Positions 1 through 7,702 of a stretch of 28,126 nucleotides of DNA are shown in pieces (position 1 is the first letter of the stretch; every line of letters begins with the position of its first letter). Source of the DNA: a virus; IMG/VR virus record IMGVR_UViG_3300027736_000194, positions 1 through 28,126 of that record. One strand, written 5' to 3'. The notes beneath the pieces were generated by a model. It did no database searches. It was not told the origin of the DNA and saw only the letters and a list, made by a program, of their open reading frames with translations. The translations under genes and the position numbers were made by a program.

Positions 1-2559
1 CCGACTGCGCTCGGCATTGGTGATGGGTCGATCCGGGATCTTGGAGTCCAACGGCAGGGTGTTGCGCAGGTAGTTCTTAAGCGCGGCGATGTGACCGAAC
101 AGGTTGCCTCGGCCATGGATGTCCTTGTCTGGTAGCCAATCGACAAGGTGTCCAATCTCGTGCCAGATCACCTTCATGGCGATCTCTGGATTCTGGCGCT
201 TGGCCTTCTCCAGAGCTTGTTCCATCAGGATCTTGAGATGGTCCTTGTAGGCTGCTCGGAATTCCGCATCGGTCTTGGACGTGGCTCTGGCGTACTCCAT
301 CGCCCGGTCTCGAATCTCTGCCTTGTGTGCATCCGTAAGGAGTTCGGCGGTCGACGCCAGCATCTCAATGGATGCGTCCTTGCCTTGCGCTTTGAACACT
401 CCAAACGCCCGACCCCGCAATGCCCCAATCTTCTCGACCACCTTAGGGTATTTGCCGCCCAGCAAGTTCTTGGCGAATTCCACCGCTTCCGGCATCTCAG
501 CAGGGAACACACTGAATTGACTGGTCGCCCCGGGCTTTGGCCCTTCACCGATCGGCCCGCCCGGATACGCTCTCGGTGGGGCTGCATGGCTTCGGCTAGG
601 ACCAAAGCCCGGAGAGAACAGCTCGGTCTTGTCCTCGGCAAACAGAGGTTGCTGCCCCAAGTCCCCGCGGGTGCCCTCAAAGGGTGCCGCTTGCCGTCTG
701 GCCATCTCTTCTTGCTGCGCCCGACGGGCCTCCTGAGCGGCAATGGATTCCTCGCGGGCTCGCTGTTCCTCTATGCTCTCAGGCTTATCAAAGAATCCGG
801 ATTGACCGATATCTTCCGCCCGAAGGAAATCGGGATTTGCTTTGCTGACGTGGGAACCTGCGTCGATGTGGACGGCGCCAGCGTCCTCTGGGCCAAAGCG
901 TTGGATCCCAAACTTGGGGCCGTCCTTAACGGTGACGGAGACCGTGTATCCATCCTGGTCAATTTCCAGATCCTGAACTGTGAACTTGTGCCCTTGGACC
1001 GTGAATTCATCCCCTCGAATGAGTGAGTCGATCGGCAATGGCTGCACGTTGGCAGCTTCGGCCTTGGGTCGTTCTCCATTCAGAACCTTCTTCTGAAACT
1101 GGATGGCCTGCTTGGACTCGTCCTCGATGGAACGCTCGTCCCGGTAATACGACTTGCGCCATTCCTTGCGCTGCTTGGCGGCATCCTCAAGGGCGTTCTT
1201 GAACTGATCCAGTGTGGCGTCCTTGAATCGTTCACCCATGGTGCTGCTGCGCACCAACGCATCGAGAGCCTGGTCGGCGCCTACTCCGCCGCGGCGAAAG
1301 TATTGGCGAATGACTCCCGGTGGTTTCCAGCCTGGGGCCAACTCCTCGAGTAGCTTGGGGTCAAACTTGCCGACTTGCGCCTCAATCTCATCGAGGATGT
1401 CGGGTGGTCGTTCTGCGTCAGCACGTGCGTACTTCGGCTGCTTTCGCCCGGTCGCCCCTTGGTTAGACTGACCGGGCTCCTGTGCGGGGCGTTCCTCACG
1501 CTCCGCCGGCATTTCAGAGCCTATTCGCTCATTGGAGCCGGTGATAGTTCCCTCGACAGGAGCCCTAGTCGGTGGCGTTGGTACAATGGATGGCTCGCTT
1601 TGTCGAGCCTCCACCGGTGGTTGAGTTAGCAGCCTTTCTTGCCCTTGCCCTTGCGTTTCATTCTGAAGGTCACCCCCTTTCGGTTGAGTGCTTTGAAGCG
1701 ACTCTGACGGTGCTTGTTGCGGAAGATCTCTTGCGATCGGCTGATCAGGCTCAACAACGGCTTCGCCGCGAGCCTGGGCGGCGGCACGGTTGATCCACGG
1801 CGCCTGTTCGGGATCGACTGTGTACGGCTTGGGTGCTTCTGGGGACGGCGTTATAATGGGTTGGCGCCACAGGTCCCCGCCTTGGATTGGTGCTTTGTCG
1901 ATTTGGTTCGCCAGTTCGACCGCCATGGACGTCTGCGGGACCGGGTCCAATGCATGTTTGGCGGATCCAGCCGCCATCACAACGCTGGCCAATGTGCCAA
2001 GACCAGATTCAACGCCTTGCTGCACGTCTCCAGCCTTGGCGGCCTCGATGGTAGAGCGGACGCCCTGGGGAACATGGGATGCCATGTCTCCCGCAAAGTA
2101 GGCGCTGGTCAGGGCCCGGATGGGAGCCGCTGGGCTGCCGCCGGCCATCAACAGCAACGGATTGGCGAGGCCTTCCACGAGGCCGGATCCAGCGTTGACC
2201 GCACCCGCTGCAATCTGCTTGGGAATGGTGTCCTGCTTGGCAATGCGAGGAATGGAAACGGACGACTTTGCGTCCATTAGACCGCGGGGTGCCAGACCTT
2301 CGATCTGCTGAGCTTTCTGCTCTTCGGTGTATCCGATCAGCGGCGACAGTGCCTCGCGGATGCGCTTGCGCTGCATCGCGGCGATGTCCATTTGGCTGGC
2401 TGCTCGAAGTTCTGTGCCGTACTGAGGCTTCACAGATGGGTCTACGCCCACCACTTCAAAGCCCATCTCGTCAACATTGGGTGTGGAAGTGGCAAATTCG
2501 AACCCAAGTTTGTCCGCCTTGGGTTCGTCAATGACTTCGAATCCGAGCGCATCCTTCAT
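1..2559 (-). CDS. Very large virion-associated protein with HEIGH zinc-metallopeptidase motif (C-terminus beyond window)
   Basis: The frame is open for 853 codons from an ATG at 2559 and leaves the window without a stop, so this is only the N-terminal part. The ATG overlaps the TGA of the upstream gene as ATGA, and an AGGA lies about 7 bases ahead. Residues 1-50 repeat LGFEV/MGFEV-like motifs. Roughly residues 110-210 are Ala/Gly-rich and hydrophobic, and 230-390 are Pro/Gln-rich and probably disordered. After that come charged helical and mixed segments. At residues 800-804 the sequence HEIGH, flanked by VIW and LVDW, fits the HExxH zinc-binding helix of zincins; the third ligand would lie beyond the edge. 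Size, position last in the late block and modular build resemble ejected internal virion or polyvalent phage proteins. That role is inferred. The peptidase motif is seen, but activity is unproven. Confidence 0.85.
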   Translation of the reverse strand, partial: MKDALGFEVIDEPKADKLGFEFATSTPNVDEMGFEVVGVDPSVKPQYGTELRAASQMDIAAMQRKRIREALSPLIGYTEEQKAQQIEGLAPRGLMDAKSSVSIPRIAKQDTIPKQIAAGAVNAGSGLVEGLANPLLLMAGGSPAAPIRALTSAYFAGDMASHVPQGVRSTIEAAKAGDVQQGVESGLGTLASVVMAAGSAKHALDPVPQTSMAVELANQIDKAPIQGGDLWRQPIITPSPEAPKPYTVDPEQAPWINRAAAQARGEAVVEPDQPIARDLPQQAPSESLQSTQPKGGDLQNETQGQGQERLLTQPPVEARQSEPSIVPTPPTRAPVEGTITGSNERIGSEMPAEREERPAQEPGQSNQGATGRKQPKYARADAERPPDILDEIEAQVGKFDPKLLEELAPGWKPPGVIRQYFRRGGVGADQALDALVRSSTMGERFKDATLDQFKNALEDAAKQRKEWRKSYYRDERSIEDESKQAIQFQKKVLNGERPKAEAANVQPLPIDSLIRGDEFTVQGHKFTVQDLEIDQDGYTVSVTVKDGPKFGIQRFGPEDAGAVHIDAGSHVSKANPDFLRAEDIGQSGFFDKPESIEEQRAREESIAAQEARRAQQEEMARRQAAPFEGTRGDLGQQPLFAEDKTELFSPGFGPSRSHAAPPRAYPGGPIGEGPKPGATSQFSVFPAEMPEAVEFAKNLLGGKYPKVVEKIGALRGRAFGVFKAQGKDASIEMLASTAELLTDAHKAEIRDRAMEYARATSKTDAEFRAAYKDHLKILMEQALEKAKRQNPEIAMKVIWHEIGHLVDWLPDKDIHGRGNLFGHIAALKNYLRNTLPLDSKIPDRPITNAERSR

Positions 2560-3569
2560 TTGTATCCTGCCTTCTTCGCTTCCTCTACTCGGTCAGCTGG
2601 AACATTGACTCTGCGTCCATCCGGATTGGTCATGACAACGGTGGCCGATTTACCATCGGTCTTCGTAGCGCTGGGTGGCGTGTTGGATTGGCCATTTGAT
2701 TCCATCCAAGCTTTGTACTGCGCAGGGGTTCCAGTGAACCCAACCTGATCATTAAGAATTCCAGTGCCGGTCTTGATCTTGGGTTCTTGAGTCTTCACCA
2801 CCGTCACATTCCCGCGGGGGCCAACAACGGCATGCACTCCCGGGATGGGATTCCCTTCAGCGTCTTCAATGGCCATTGCCTTGGTGTTGGCGATGCGTTT
2901 CGGGTTGGTTCCGCTCGGCAACGCCTGCTTGCCCATCATGAAGAAACGAGCACCGGTCTCGGGGTCCTCCGAGAATTCTGGCTTCATCGTCTGCTCATCC
3001 TGCTTTGGCATGTAATGGAACAGCGCCTGTATCGCCGGGTGCATCAAGGCGATTGGATTCTGCTCGGCTGCATACTTGAAGTTGCCCTGTGGCCCCTCGT
3101 ATCGCGAGAGAGAGTCTGGGGAAAGGGCCTGCGGAGGACCTTGCGCCCAATCACGCGCAAACATTTGAACGGCACCCTTGAGCGCCTCGTCATCAGCACG
3201 TCGCTGGTCTTCGTTCCTTCCTGACCGTTCAAACTGCTTGAGATTGAGACCTAGATATTGATCAGCCCGGGTGTTGTTGGCGGATTGGTTCGCCATCTGT
3301 GACTGCTGGAGCTGGCGTTGCATCTGGTCTTGCTCCATTTGCCGCTTGGCAGCTTGGGCGGCGGACTCGGCTTCCAGATCCTTCAACCCCATGGCGTTGA
3401 ACTCATCCTTCCGATCCGGATTGTACAGGGCCATGACCTTTCGAAGAGAAGCACTTTTCTGGCTGTCTTCCTTGGTCTTCTGGGCGAAGTTTCGAATGTT
3501 CTGCCCAAACTGGGCAATTCCTTGCGCCAGCGGGCTGAAATCATATTGCTGTCCAGGTGCGTACGGCAT
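2556..3569 (-). CDS. Gln-rich coiled-coil protein, putative internal virion protein
   Basis: This 337-residue protein has no family I recognise. Its N-terminal 60 residues contain the amphipathic FSPLAQGIAQFGQNIRNFAQKTKED stretch in outline. Residues about 65-120 are Gln/Ala/Arg-rich and predicted coiled coil, with QMEQDQMQRQLQQSQM as the clearest part. The remainder is mixed, with a Gly/Pro-rich patch near 240-260 and a basic C-terminus. It starts 3 bases after the preceding small gene stops and overlaps the giant HEIGH gene by ATGA, so the two are probably translated together. Helical, Gln-rich proteins in this position in short-tailed phages are usually internal or ejection proteins. The role here is inferred from context only. 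Confidence 0.8.
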   Translation of the reverse strand: MPYAPGQQYDFSPLAQGIAQFGQNIRNFAQKTKEDSQKSASLRKVMALYNPDRKDEFNAMGLKDLEAESAAQAAKRQMEQDQMQRQLQQSQMANQSANNTRADQYLGLNLKQFERSGRNEDQRRADDEALKGAVQMFARDWAQGPPQALSPDSLSRYEGPQGNFKYAAEQNPIALMHPAIQALFHYMPKQDEQTMKPEFSEDPETGARFFMMGKQALPSGTNPKRIANTKAMAIEDAEGNPIPGVHAVVGPRGNVTVVKTQEPKIKTGTGILNDQVGFTGTPAQYKAWMESNGQSNTPPSATKTDGKSATVVMTNPDGRRVNVPADRVEEAKKAGYK

Positions 3570-3572
3570 AGG

Positions 3573-3740
3573 TCAAATCGTGGTCAGTTCAGATCGGTGG
3601 ACCATGACGGTCTTCATGTCGTGGAGTCGGATGGCTTCCCAGAAATGCAGGAGCCAGGAGACCGCTTTCATTTCAGCAAGTTCCCAGACTTTACCCTCGC
3701 GGTCTTTGTAGCCGATGCGTTTAGGGTTGGTGGCGTTCAT
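3573..3740 (-). CDS. Small hypothetical protein (55 residues)
   Basis: A short gene with ATG at 3740. It overlaps the end of the upstream glycosyltransferase-like gene by 20 bases and stops 3 bases before the next gene. The start is supported by an AAGGA about 7 bases upstream, one of the better ribosome binding sites in the late region. The protein begins MNATNPKRIGYKDREGKVW and continues as an amphipathic, Trp/His-containing helix that ends in a short basic tail. A longer reading from further upstream in the same frame is possible but would run deep into the upstream gene with unconvincing composition. No function can be assigned; it may be a small accessory virion or regulatory protein. 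Confidence 0.65.
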   Translation of the reverse strand: MNATNPKRIGYKDREGKVWELAEMKAVSWLLHFWEAIRLHDMKTVMVHRSELTTI

Positions 3741-4464
3741 ACCATTCCTTGTGTGTCTTCCAATTTCCTCTGAAGAGTTCGGGGCGTTCGATGGCCATCC
3801 GGTGGGATTCGCGCAGCCCGGGGATGTGCGGCTCGACGTACTTGCTCCAAGTGCCGCATTGCAGATGGGCAAAGGCATTCAGTTGCTGTTCGTTGAAATG
3901 CTGTCCACCGATGGCGTTGTAGGCAATGGATCCTGTATCTGCGAAGTGAAGTTCGCGCCCGATTGGAAGCCATTGCTGCCTCCATGGTTCAAACAAGGGC
4001 GAGAATGGGTTCGGCGGAAGCGTGGCCTTCCACGCGTCAAACGCGTTCCGCGTCGATTCTGGTTTAACCCACAACAGGCACGAGTGAAGGCGTGGCAAAT
4101 GAATGGCACTGGTGACTGGATTCCGATGCTTTGGCTCAAACATGCCAGCCATGGGCTGATCAAAGCTCCAATCTTCCACACTTTCGTAGAACACCATGTC
4201 GGTGTCGCAAAAGACAATGGAGTCACATGGAATCTCCGAGTATTTGGCGATGAACGCATCGTGCGTCTGAATCTTAGATCCATCCCACATACAGCAGCCG
4301 GCGTCATCTCCGGATTTCATCACTTCTTCAAGGCACTCCCCAGAGTACCACACATAAACCTGCGAGTTAGGGAATCCAACGCGCAGTGTCTTGAACACCA
4401 ACGTGCTCATTTCGAACGCGCTTTCGTCGCTCACGTGGGCGCGAATGTAAACACGGGGCTTCAC
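3721..4464 (-). CDS. Glycosyltransferase-like protein with DTD motif
   Basis: The 247-residue product starts at GTG (GTGA overlap with the preceding stop), with a GAGGGGG ribosome binding site about 8 bases ahead. It opens with beta-strand RVYIRAHVSD, then a segment resembling the nucleotide-binding half of GT-A glycosyltransferases (VYVWYSGE), followed by IVFCDTDMVF at residues 83-92. Asp87 and Asp89 form the DxD metal/nucleotide-sugar motif typical of GT-A enzymes. The later Trp/His-rich part (EPWRQQWLPIGRELHFADTGSIAYN) could form the acceptor side. The likely role is transfer of a sugar, to a virion protein or host surface glycan, but substrate and acceptor are unknown. The gene lies in a tight run with a cupin and a DDxxD helical protein, suggesting one accessory module. 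The fold assignment is a motif-based inference. Confidence 0.7.
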   Translation of the reverse strand: MKPRVYIRAHVSDESAFEMSTLVFKTLRVGFPNSQVYVWYSGECLEEVMKSGDDAGCCMWDGSKIQTHDAFIAKYSEIPCDSIVFCDTDMVFYESVEDWSFDQPMAGMFEPKHRNPVTSAIHLPRLHSCLLWVKPESTRNAFDAWKATLPPNPFSPLFEPWRQQWLPIGRELHFADTGSIAYNAIGGQHFNEQQLNAFAHLQCGTWSKYVEPHIPGLRESHRMAIERPELFRGNWKTHKEWYERHQP

Positions 4465-4895
4465 TTCGGATCCCCCTCAATGGTGTGGTGTTCACGCCAG
4501 CAAAGAGCCCTCAAAGGGATCGAGATCTGCCTCATCAGTGAATATCCGCCGACTATAAATGCCACCATTCGAACCATGTCGGCTCCGTTGCTGCGAATCA
4601 CATCCGCCACAGTCCGCTGCCAGCGTTCCTTGGACTTCTCCATTTCCACGGAGTCCTCGTAGTGGCAGGTGATAAGTTGAACTTGAGGCCCAAGTACCAC
4701 GGAAAATCGCTGGTAAAATGCGGACGAATAAAGATCGTTGGCCCAACGCCCAACCTGGGCGGCTTTGATGGTGGGTTCTTCTCCATCCACCACGTCATCG
4801 ATCAAGTGGCAATACCGATGCCAGGCATACAGAAAGGCCTTTGCTTCCGGATTGGTTCCGGATGCCAGGTCGATCAGTTCTTCCACGTCGTTCAT
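4461..4895 (-). CDS. All-helical hypothetical protein with DDxxD motif
   Basis: I start this gene at ATG 4895, which overlaps the preceding TGA as ATGA; an ATG at 4913 is an alternative adding six residues. The 144-residue protein looks wholly alpha-helical. Residues 23-37 read YAWHRYCHLIDDVVD in pattern, giving an aspartate-rich DDxxD at 33-37, and a second acidic cluster (YEDSVEMEKS) lies near residue 85. An Arg and a His-His pair occur near the C-terminus. Such aspartate pairs bind divalent metal in all-alpha pyrophosphate-handling enzymes such as isoprenoid synthases and MazG-like NTP hydrolases. The protein is too short for a full terpenoid synthase and lacks a clear MazG spacing. Function is therefore unassigned; a metal-binding helical bundle is the most I can support. 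Confidence 0.75.
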   Translation of the reverse strand: MNDVEELIDLASGTNPEAKAFLYAWHRYCHLIDDVVDGEEPTIKAAQVGRWANDLYSSAFYQRFSVVLGPQVQLITCHYEDSVEMEKSKERWQRTVADVIRSNGADMVRMVAFIVGGYSLMRQISIPLRALCWREHHTIEGDPK

Positions 4896-5230
4896 GCCAG
4901 TTGCAAGTCGCATGCTGCCGATGATTTATCGCCGCGCCACGTTTCCCAGTTGGCAAACAGTCCAAACTGACCCGTTGTCACTGCGCCGTGGTCATCGTCT
5001 GGCCCAACATGAAACATGCGCCCAACATCCAGCCATCCGAACACTTTGCTCTTGGCATTCAGCGTCCATTGCATTCGGCCGCCTAAGAACACCAGGAGGC
5101 TTTCGATGCGCGAATGGCGGTGCATTGGGATCCGCGTGCCCCGCGGGCAGTACCATAATTCCAACTGCCTGTTTCCAGGCATTGGTATGGTCACGCCGTG
5201 ACAGCCAAAGATGTGCTGAAACTGAATCAC
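4892..5230 (-). CDS. Cupin-fold protein
   Basis: A 112-residue protein starting at GTG 5230 in a GTGA overlap with the upstream stop. Residues 31-50 match cupin motif 1, G(X)5HxH(X)3E(X)6G, exactly: Gly31, His37, His39, Glu43 and Gly50. A second segment, near residues 70-81, has Gly, Pro and a following His (GRMFHVGPDDDH), matching motif 2 loosely. These residues normally hold a divalent metal in a small beta-barrel. Cupins range from sugar isomerases and epimerases to dioxygenases and simple binding proteins, so the reaction cannot be named. Single-domain size and adjacency to a DxD glycosyltransferase-like gene suggest a carbohydrate-related role, which is inference. It also overlaps the next gene by four bases. 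Confidence 0.82.
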   Translation of the reverse strand: MIQFQHIFGCHGVTIPMPGNRQLELWYCPRGTRIPMHRHSRIESLLVFLGGRMQWTLNAKSKVFGWLDVGRMFHVGPDDDHGAVTTGQFGLFANWETWRGDKSSAACDLQLA

Positions 5231-6033
5231 AGAGCCGAAAGTCCGCCGGCGACAACGGAGGCGGTTGCGTTCGTCTCGGCAATGTCCGCCGCAGCGCGCC
5301 CGTTGTAGTTGGTGTTGAACAAGTCTGCCGAGTAACTGTTGAACGGGTTGAAGTCGGGAGAACCCTTTCCGCCGGCATTCATTTGGCCCGCGCCAAGCAG
5401 GTTCTGGGCACCGGCACCGGCTGACGATGGCCGGCCAAGAATTGCCAGGGCAGGGTCGGCTCCCGTGGCGGCATTGATCCCTGCGACCTGTCCGGCGAAT
5501 CCTTGCCGCTGCTGGCGCAGAGCCTGTCCGCGGTCGCCCATGGCGTAGGCTTCCGTGACGGCATCCGGCATTCCAAAACCAAACCCGTTGGCAGCGGAGC
5601 GGGCTCGAACGCTTTGGCTGATGGTATTGGCCAACGACGGATCAAGGCTGGCGCCGGCATCCAGCCCTTGAGTTGCTTCGCGATTCAGCCGTTCGACCAA
5701 AACTTGCTGCTGGGGATCGGCGCTTCGAATGGCAGCAACTGCCTGCGGGCCGTATTTCTGCAACGCTTCAACGTCGGCTTGCCGCTGGGAAGCCTGTGTC
5801 GAGTTGGCAATCTGCTGAATCCTTGGAGATAACGTCTCCATGGTCTGGAGCAAGCCAGGGGACGTGCCGTTGCCCATCAAGGCTCGATTGACCTGCTGAA
5901 CCTGCAAATCGGTGTACAGTGGATCAAATTTGGCCCGGTTTGCGTACACGTCTGGAGCCAGGTCGACTTGTGCCTGCAAGCTGTCGCGGCCTTCCTGAGC
6001 GAGATTGCGGTCGGGGGGTGCTGAGACGTTCAT
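5227..6033 (-). CDS. Putative internal virion (ejection) protein
   Basis: The 268-residue protein is rich in Ala, Gln and Gly. Residues 1-150 look mostly helical (DSLQAQVDLAPDVYANRAKF, then Gln-rich heptads around residues 70-115). Residues 150-235 are Gly/Ala/Asn-rich and low in complexity. The C-terminus TNATASVVAGGLSAL is a small amphipathic or membrane-active-looking segment. It is coupled by ATGA to the upstream GNAT-like gene and by GTGA to the cupin gene. Helical, Ala/Gln-rich proteins with Gly-rich ends at this place in short-tailed phages are typically internal proteins ejected with the DNA. I recognise no specific family, so the function rests on composition and position. Confidence 0.72.
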   Translation of the reverse strand: MNVSAPPDRNLAQEGRDSLQAQVDLAPDVYANRAKFDPLYTDLQVQQVNRALMGNGTSPGLLQTMETLSPRIQQIANSTQASQRQADVEALQKYGPQAVAAIRSADPQQQVLVERLNREATQGLDAGASLDPSLANTISQSVRARSAANGFGFGMPDAVTEAYAMGDRGQALRQQRQGFAGQVAGINAATGADPALAILGRPSSAGAGAQNLLGAGQMNAGGKGSPDFNPFNSYSADLFNTNYNGRAAADIAETNATASVVAGGLSAL

Positions 6034-6458
6034 TTGTCCTTTGCTAAAGCAGATATCTGAAGCCGCGTAATCAGCTTCTTGTTGAGTTGCACGCGTCGAC
6101 CTTTCCGGTCTGCGATCAATCGAAGCTGCTGCCAGTCGGGGACGCGGGCCTCAAACAATGCAATGATGGTTGCCAAAGCCAAAGGCGACTTGCTGTGCAG
6201 CTGATCGAAATAGAAACAATCGCCAGTATCGTCCCAATAACTCCATCGATCATCGATGTCGCCCATGTGCCCTCGCCACCCAATTCCAACCGCCATCACT
6301 TCGCCCTTGATTGCAACGATTGCGCACGCTTGCTGAACAATGTGATGCCGAAGCCAATGGCGCATCTTCTGTTCCGGCCAGGACGAAAACACGTCCGGTC
6401 GGCTCTCCAAGAGAAACTTGGATACTTCGCTCACCAGTTGATATTCAGGGAGGATCAT
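6030..6458 (-). CDS. Hypothetical protein, possibly GNAT-acetyltransferase-like
   Basis: This 142-residue gene starts at ATG 6458, sharing bases with the fibre TAA (TAATG), and ends in an ATGA overlap. The protein has an N-terminal helix region followed by a strand pair (ACAIVAIKGEVMAVGIGWRG), an acidic loop, then FYFDQLHSKSPLALATIIALFEARVP. A final strand and basic helix follow (LRLIADRKGRRVQLN). A central strand, then a helix, then a strand with a basic Arg-Lys-Gly-Arg turn is reminiscent of the acetyl-CoA-binding core of GNAT enzymes found near tail genes in many phages. The canonical Q/RxxGxG/A loop is not clear, so acetyltransferase activity is a suggestion only. A structural role is equally possible. 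Confidence 0.55.
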   Translation of the reverse strand: MILPEYQLVSEVSKFLLESRPDVFSSWPEQKMRHWLRHHIVQQACAIVAIKGEVMAVGIGWRGHMGDIDDRWSYWDDTGDCFYFDQLHSKSPLALATIIALFEARVPDWQQLRLIADRKGRRVQLNKKLITRLQISALAKDK

Positions 6459-7618
6459 TATTTGTAGCCGTATCCCTTGATCTTCCAGTTGGCCTCGGTG
6501 ATGGCGGTACGCACGCCGGTGGATTTATGGGGAAGCTTGATGTTGGTCATGTCGCTGTACCGAACAATTCCAATCACGGTCGCATTCGCGTAGACGGCCG
6601 ACAGCATGACCTCTTCGTCGCCAGCACCTGGGGATTCCCAACCGGCTCCAATATCCATTTCGTCATCGACTGAATAGCCAATCTCGGCAGATGTGCAGAT
6701 GAGTACGATCTGGCGTGGCCACGGTGTGGATCCGAGGCCGTGGGTGAATTCCGCCTTGGCGCCCGCTGCTGGAATCGCCGCATAGGCTCCAGAACTGGTG
6801 ACGTACTTGGACCCGGCGGTTACTGCGGTCACACGGCCGGCGGAGTCCGTCGTCACGCTGGTCGGGTAGGCGTAGGTTCCGGCGGTTCCGGCGGTCTCGC
6901 GTCCATAATTGCCCAACAGTTTGAAGTTGGTGCCGTCATAGGCCACCTGCACCAGTGCGCCGCTGGGTAAATCTCCGGACAATGGATCCGATCCGGACAC
7001 CAGCTTGATCGATTTGGCTCCCAGGCCGTTCACGTTCAGGGTGCATGCGCCTGTGTTCGCGGCGTTGGTCTGAAACACGATGGGCAGTCCCACGATATCA
7101 GCCAACCCGAGGCTTTCCCGGACGGTGATGGCGTAGGTGTTGGCCGCACCGGTTGCCACGGCAAAGTTCCAGACCGCAGCCCTGGCATCGTTCAGCATCT
7201 GCCAATTCGTGCCGTCGTATGCGACGAGCAGCAATTGGCCGGATTGAATGTCGCCCGCTTGTACATCAGAGCCGTTGAGCTTCTTAATGGATTTGGCTCC
7301 CAATCCACTGACATTCAAAGTTGCAGCGCCCGTGTTGGTGAAATTGCTCTTGAGGATCAACCACGTGTTTGCGACCAGCGCCGGGACCGCCGGGGTAGGG
7401 GATGCCAAATAGGCGTTGGCGCTTCCGGTGGTCGTGACGGCACAGATCGCCCCCGGTGTGATCTTGAGGTTAGAGACTGCGCCATCCACCAGATCAGCTG
7501 TCCCAACGGTTCCGCTTAGGAGCACGCTGGGCAAAGCGCCGGCATTGAGGTCCGCCGTAGTGACGGGCGTACCACTGACGAACGTGTGGCCTCTGGTGAC
7601 GGTTAAACTGAGTGACAT
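6458..7618 (-). CDS. Tail fibre protein with two internal beta repeats
   Basis: A 386-residue protein, Thr/Ala/Gly/Ser/Asn-rich throughout, as is usual for trimeric phage fibres. The N-terminal 60 residues (GTPVTTADLNAGALP, GTADLVDGAVSNLKITPGAI) match the short beta-collagen-like turns common at fibre bases. Residues 95-143 and 188-236 are near duplicates, each containing TLNVxGLGAKSIK and VAYDGTN; this unit recurs in many phage fibres. The C-terminal 120 residues, with HGLGSTPWPRQI and a final GYGYK, form the likely receptor-binding tip. The ATG at 7618 has no Shine-Dalgarno sequence. Instead a 6-bp hairpin (7621-7635) ends two bases upstream, and a conserved intergenic element lies at 7646-7661. 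The gene probably follows its own regulatory segment in the 84-base gap. Confidence 0.85.
   Translation of the reverse strand: MSLSLTVTRGHTFVSGTPVTTADLNAGALPSVLLSGTVGTADLVDGAVSNLKITPGAICAVTTTGSANAYLASPTPAVPALVANTWLILKSNFTNTGAATLNVSGLGAKSIKKLNGSDVQAGDIQSGQLLLVAYDGTNWQMLNDARAAVWNFAVATGAANTYAITVRESLGLADIVGLPIVFQTNAANTGACTLNVNGLGAKSIKLVSGSDPLSGDLPSGALVQVAYDGTNFKLLGNYGRETAGTAGTYAYPTSVTTDSAGRVTAVTAGSKYVTSSGAYAAIPAAGAKAEFTHGLGSTPWPRQIVLICTSAEIGYSVDDEMDIGAGWESPGAGDEEVMLSAVYANATVIGIVRYSDMTNIKLPHKSTGVRTAITEANWKIKGYGYK
6911..7057 (-). repeat. Tail-fibre internal repeat, unit 2
   Basis: It encodes fibre residues 188-236, the second copy of the same 49-residue beta module. Divergence from unit 1 is mostly in the variable loop after the GSD motif. 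Confidence 0.8.
7190..7336 (-). repeat. Tail-fibre internal repeat, unit 1
   Basis: It encodes fibre residues 95-143. It shares TLNVxGLGAKSIK, GSD, SG and VAYDGTN with the second unit. The two copies are offset by 93 residues, which points to duplication of a fibre module. Confidence 0.8.
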
Positions 7619-7620
7619 TT

Positions 7621-7635
7621 GCCGCGTTGCGCGGC
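7621..7635 (-). promoter_or_regulatory. Hairpin directly ahead of the fibre start codon
   Basis: GCCGCGTTGCGCGGC is a perfect 6-bp stem with a 3-base loop. On the minus strand it ends two bases before the fibre ATG, where a ribosome binding site would normally sit. It could limit ribosome entry or mark an RNA 5' end; no U-tract follows, so a terminator is unlikely. Confidence 0.6.
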
Positions 7636-7645
7636 CGACGGACTG

Positions 7646-7661
7646 TTGTGCGGATTCCCGG
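7646..7661 (-). repeat. Conserved intergenic element, copy ahead of tail fibre
   Basis: The plus strand reads TTGTGCGGATTCCCGG, identical over 16 bases to the copy at 21321-21336. The complementary core GGGAATCCGCACAA also recurs at 18726-18739. It lies 27 bases upstream of the fibre ATG inside an 84-base noncoding gap. Similarity to the portal copy extends weakly to a CCGYCGGCC a few bases further downstream. The role is unknown; promoter, operator or processing site are all possible. Confidence 0.75.
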
Positions 7662-7702
7662 AAACGAAACTACGGATCGCCGACGATTCTGCAATCTCAA
7701 AA

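Noticed and set aside
148-1026. Long plus-strand reading frame of 292 codons
   Set aside because: It lies antisense to the 853-codon open minus-strand frame that carries the HEIGH motif and an ATGA-coupled start; its composition is Leu/Arg-rich without domains.
3715-4662. Plus-strand reading frame of 315 codons
   Set aside because: Antisense to the glycosyltransferase-like and DDxxD genes, both of which have coupled starts and recognisable motifs.
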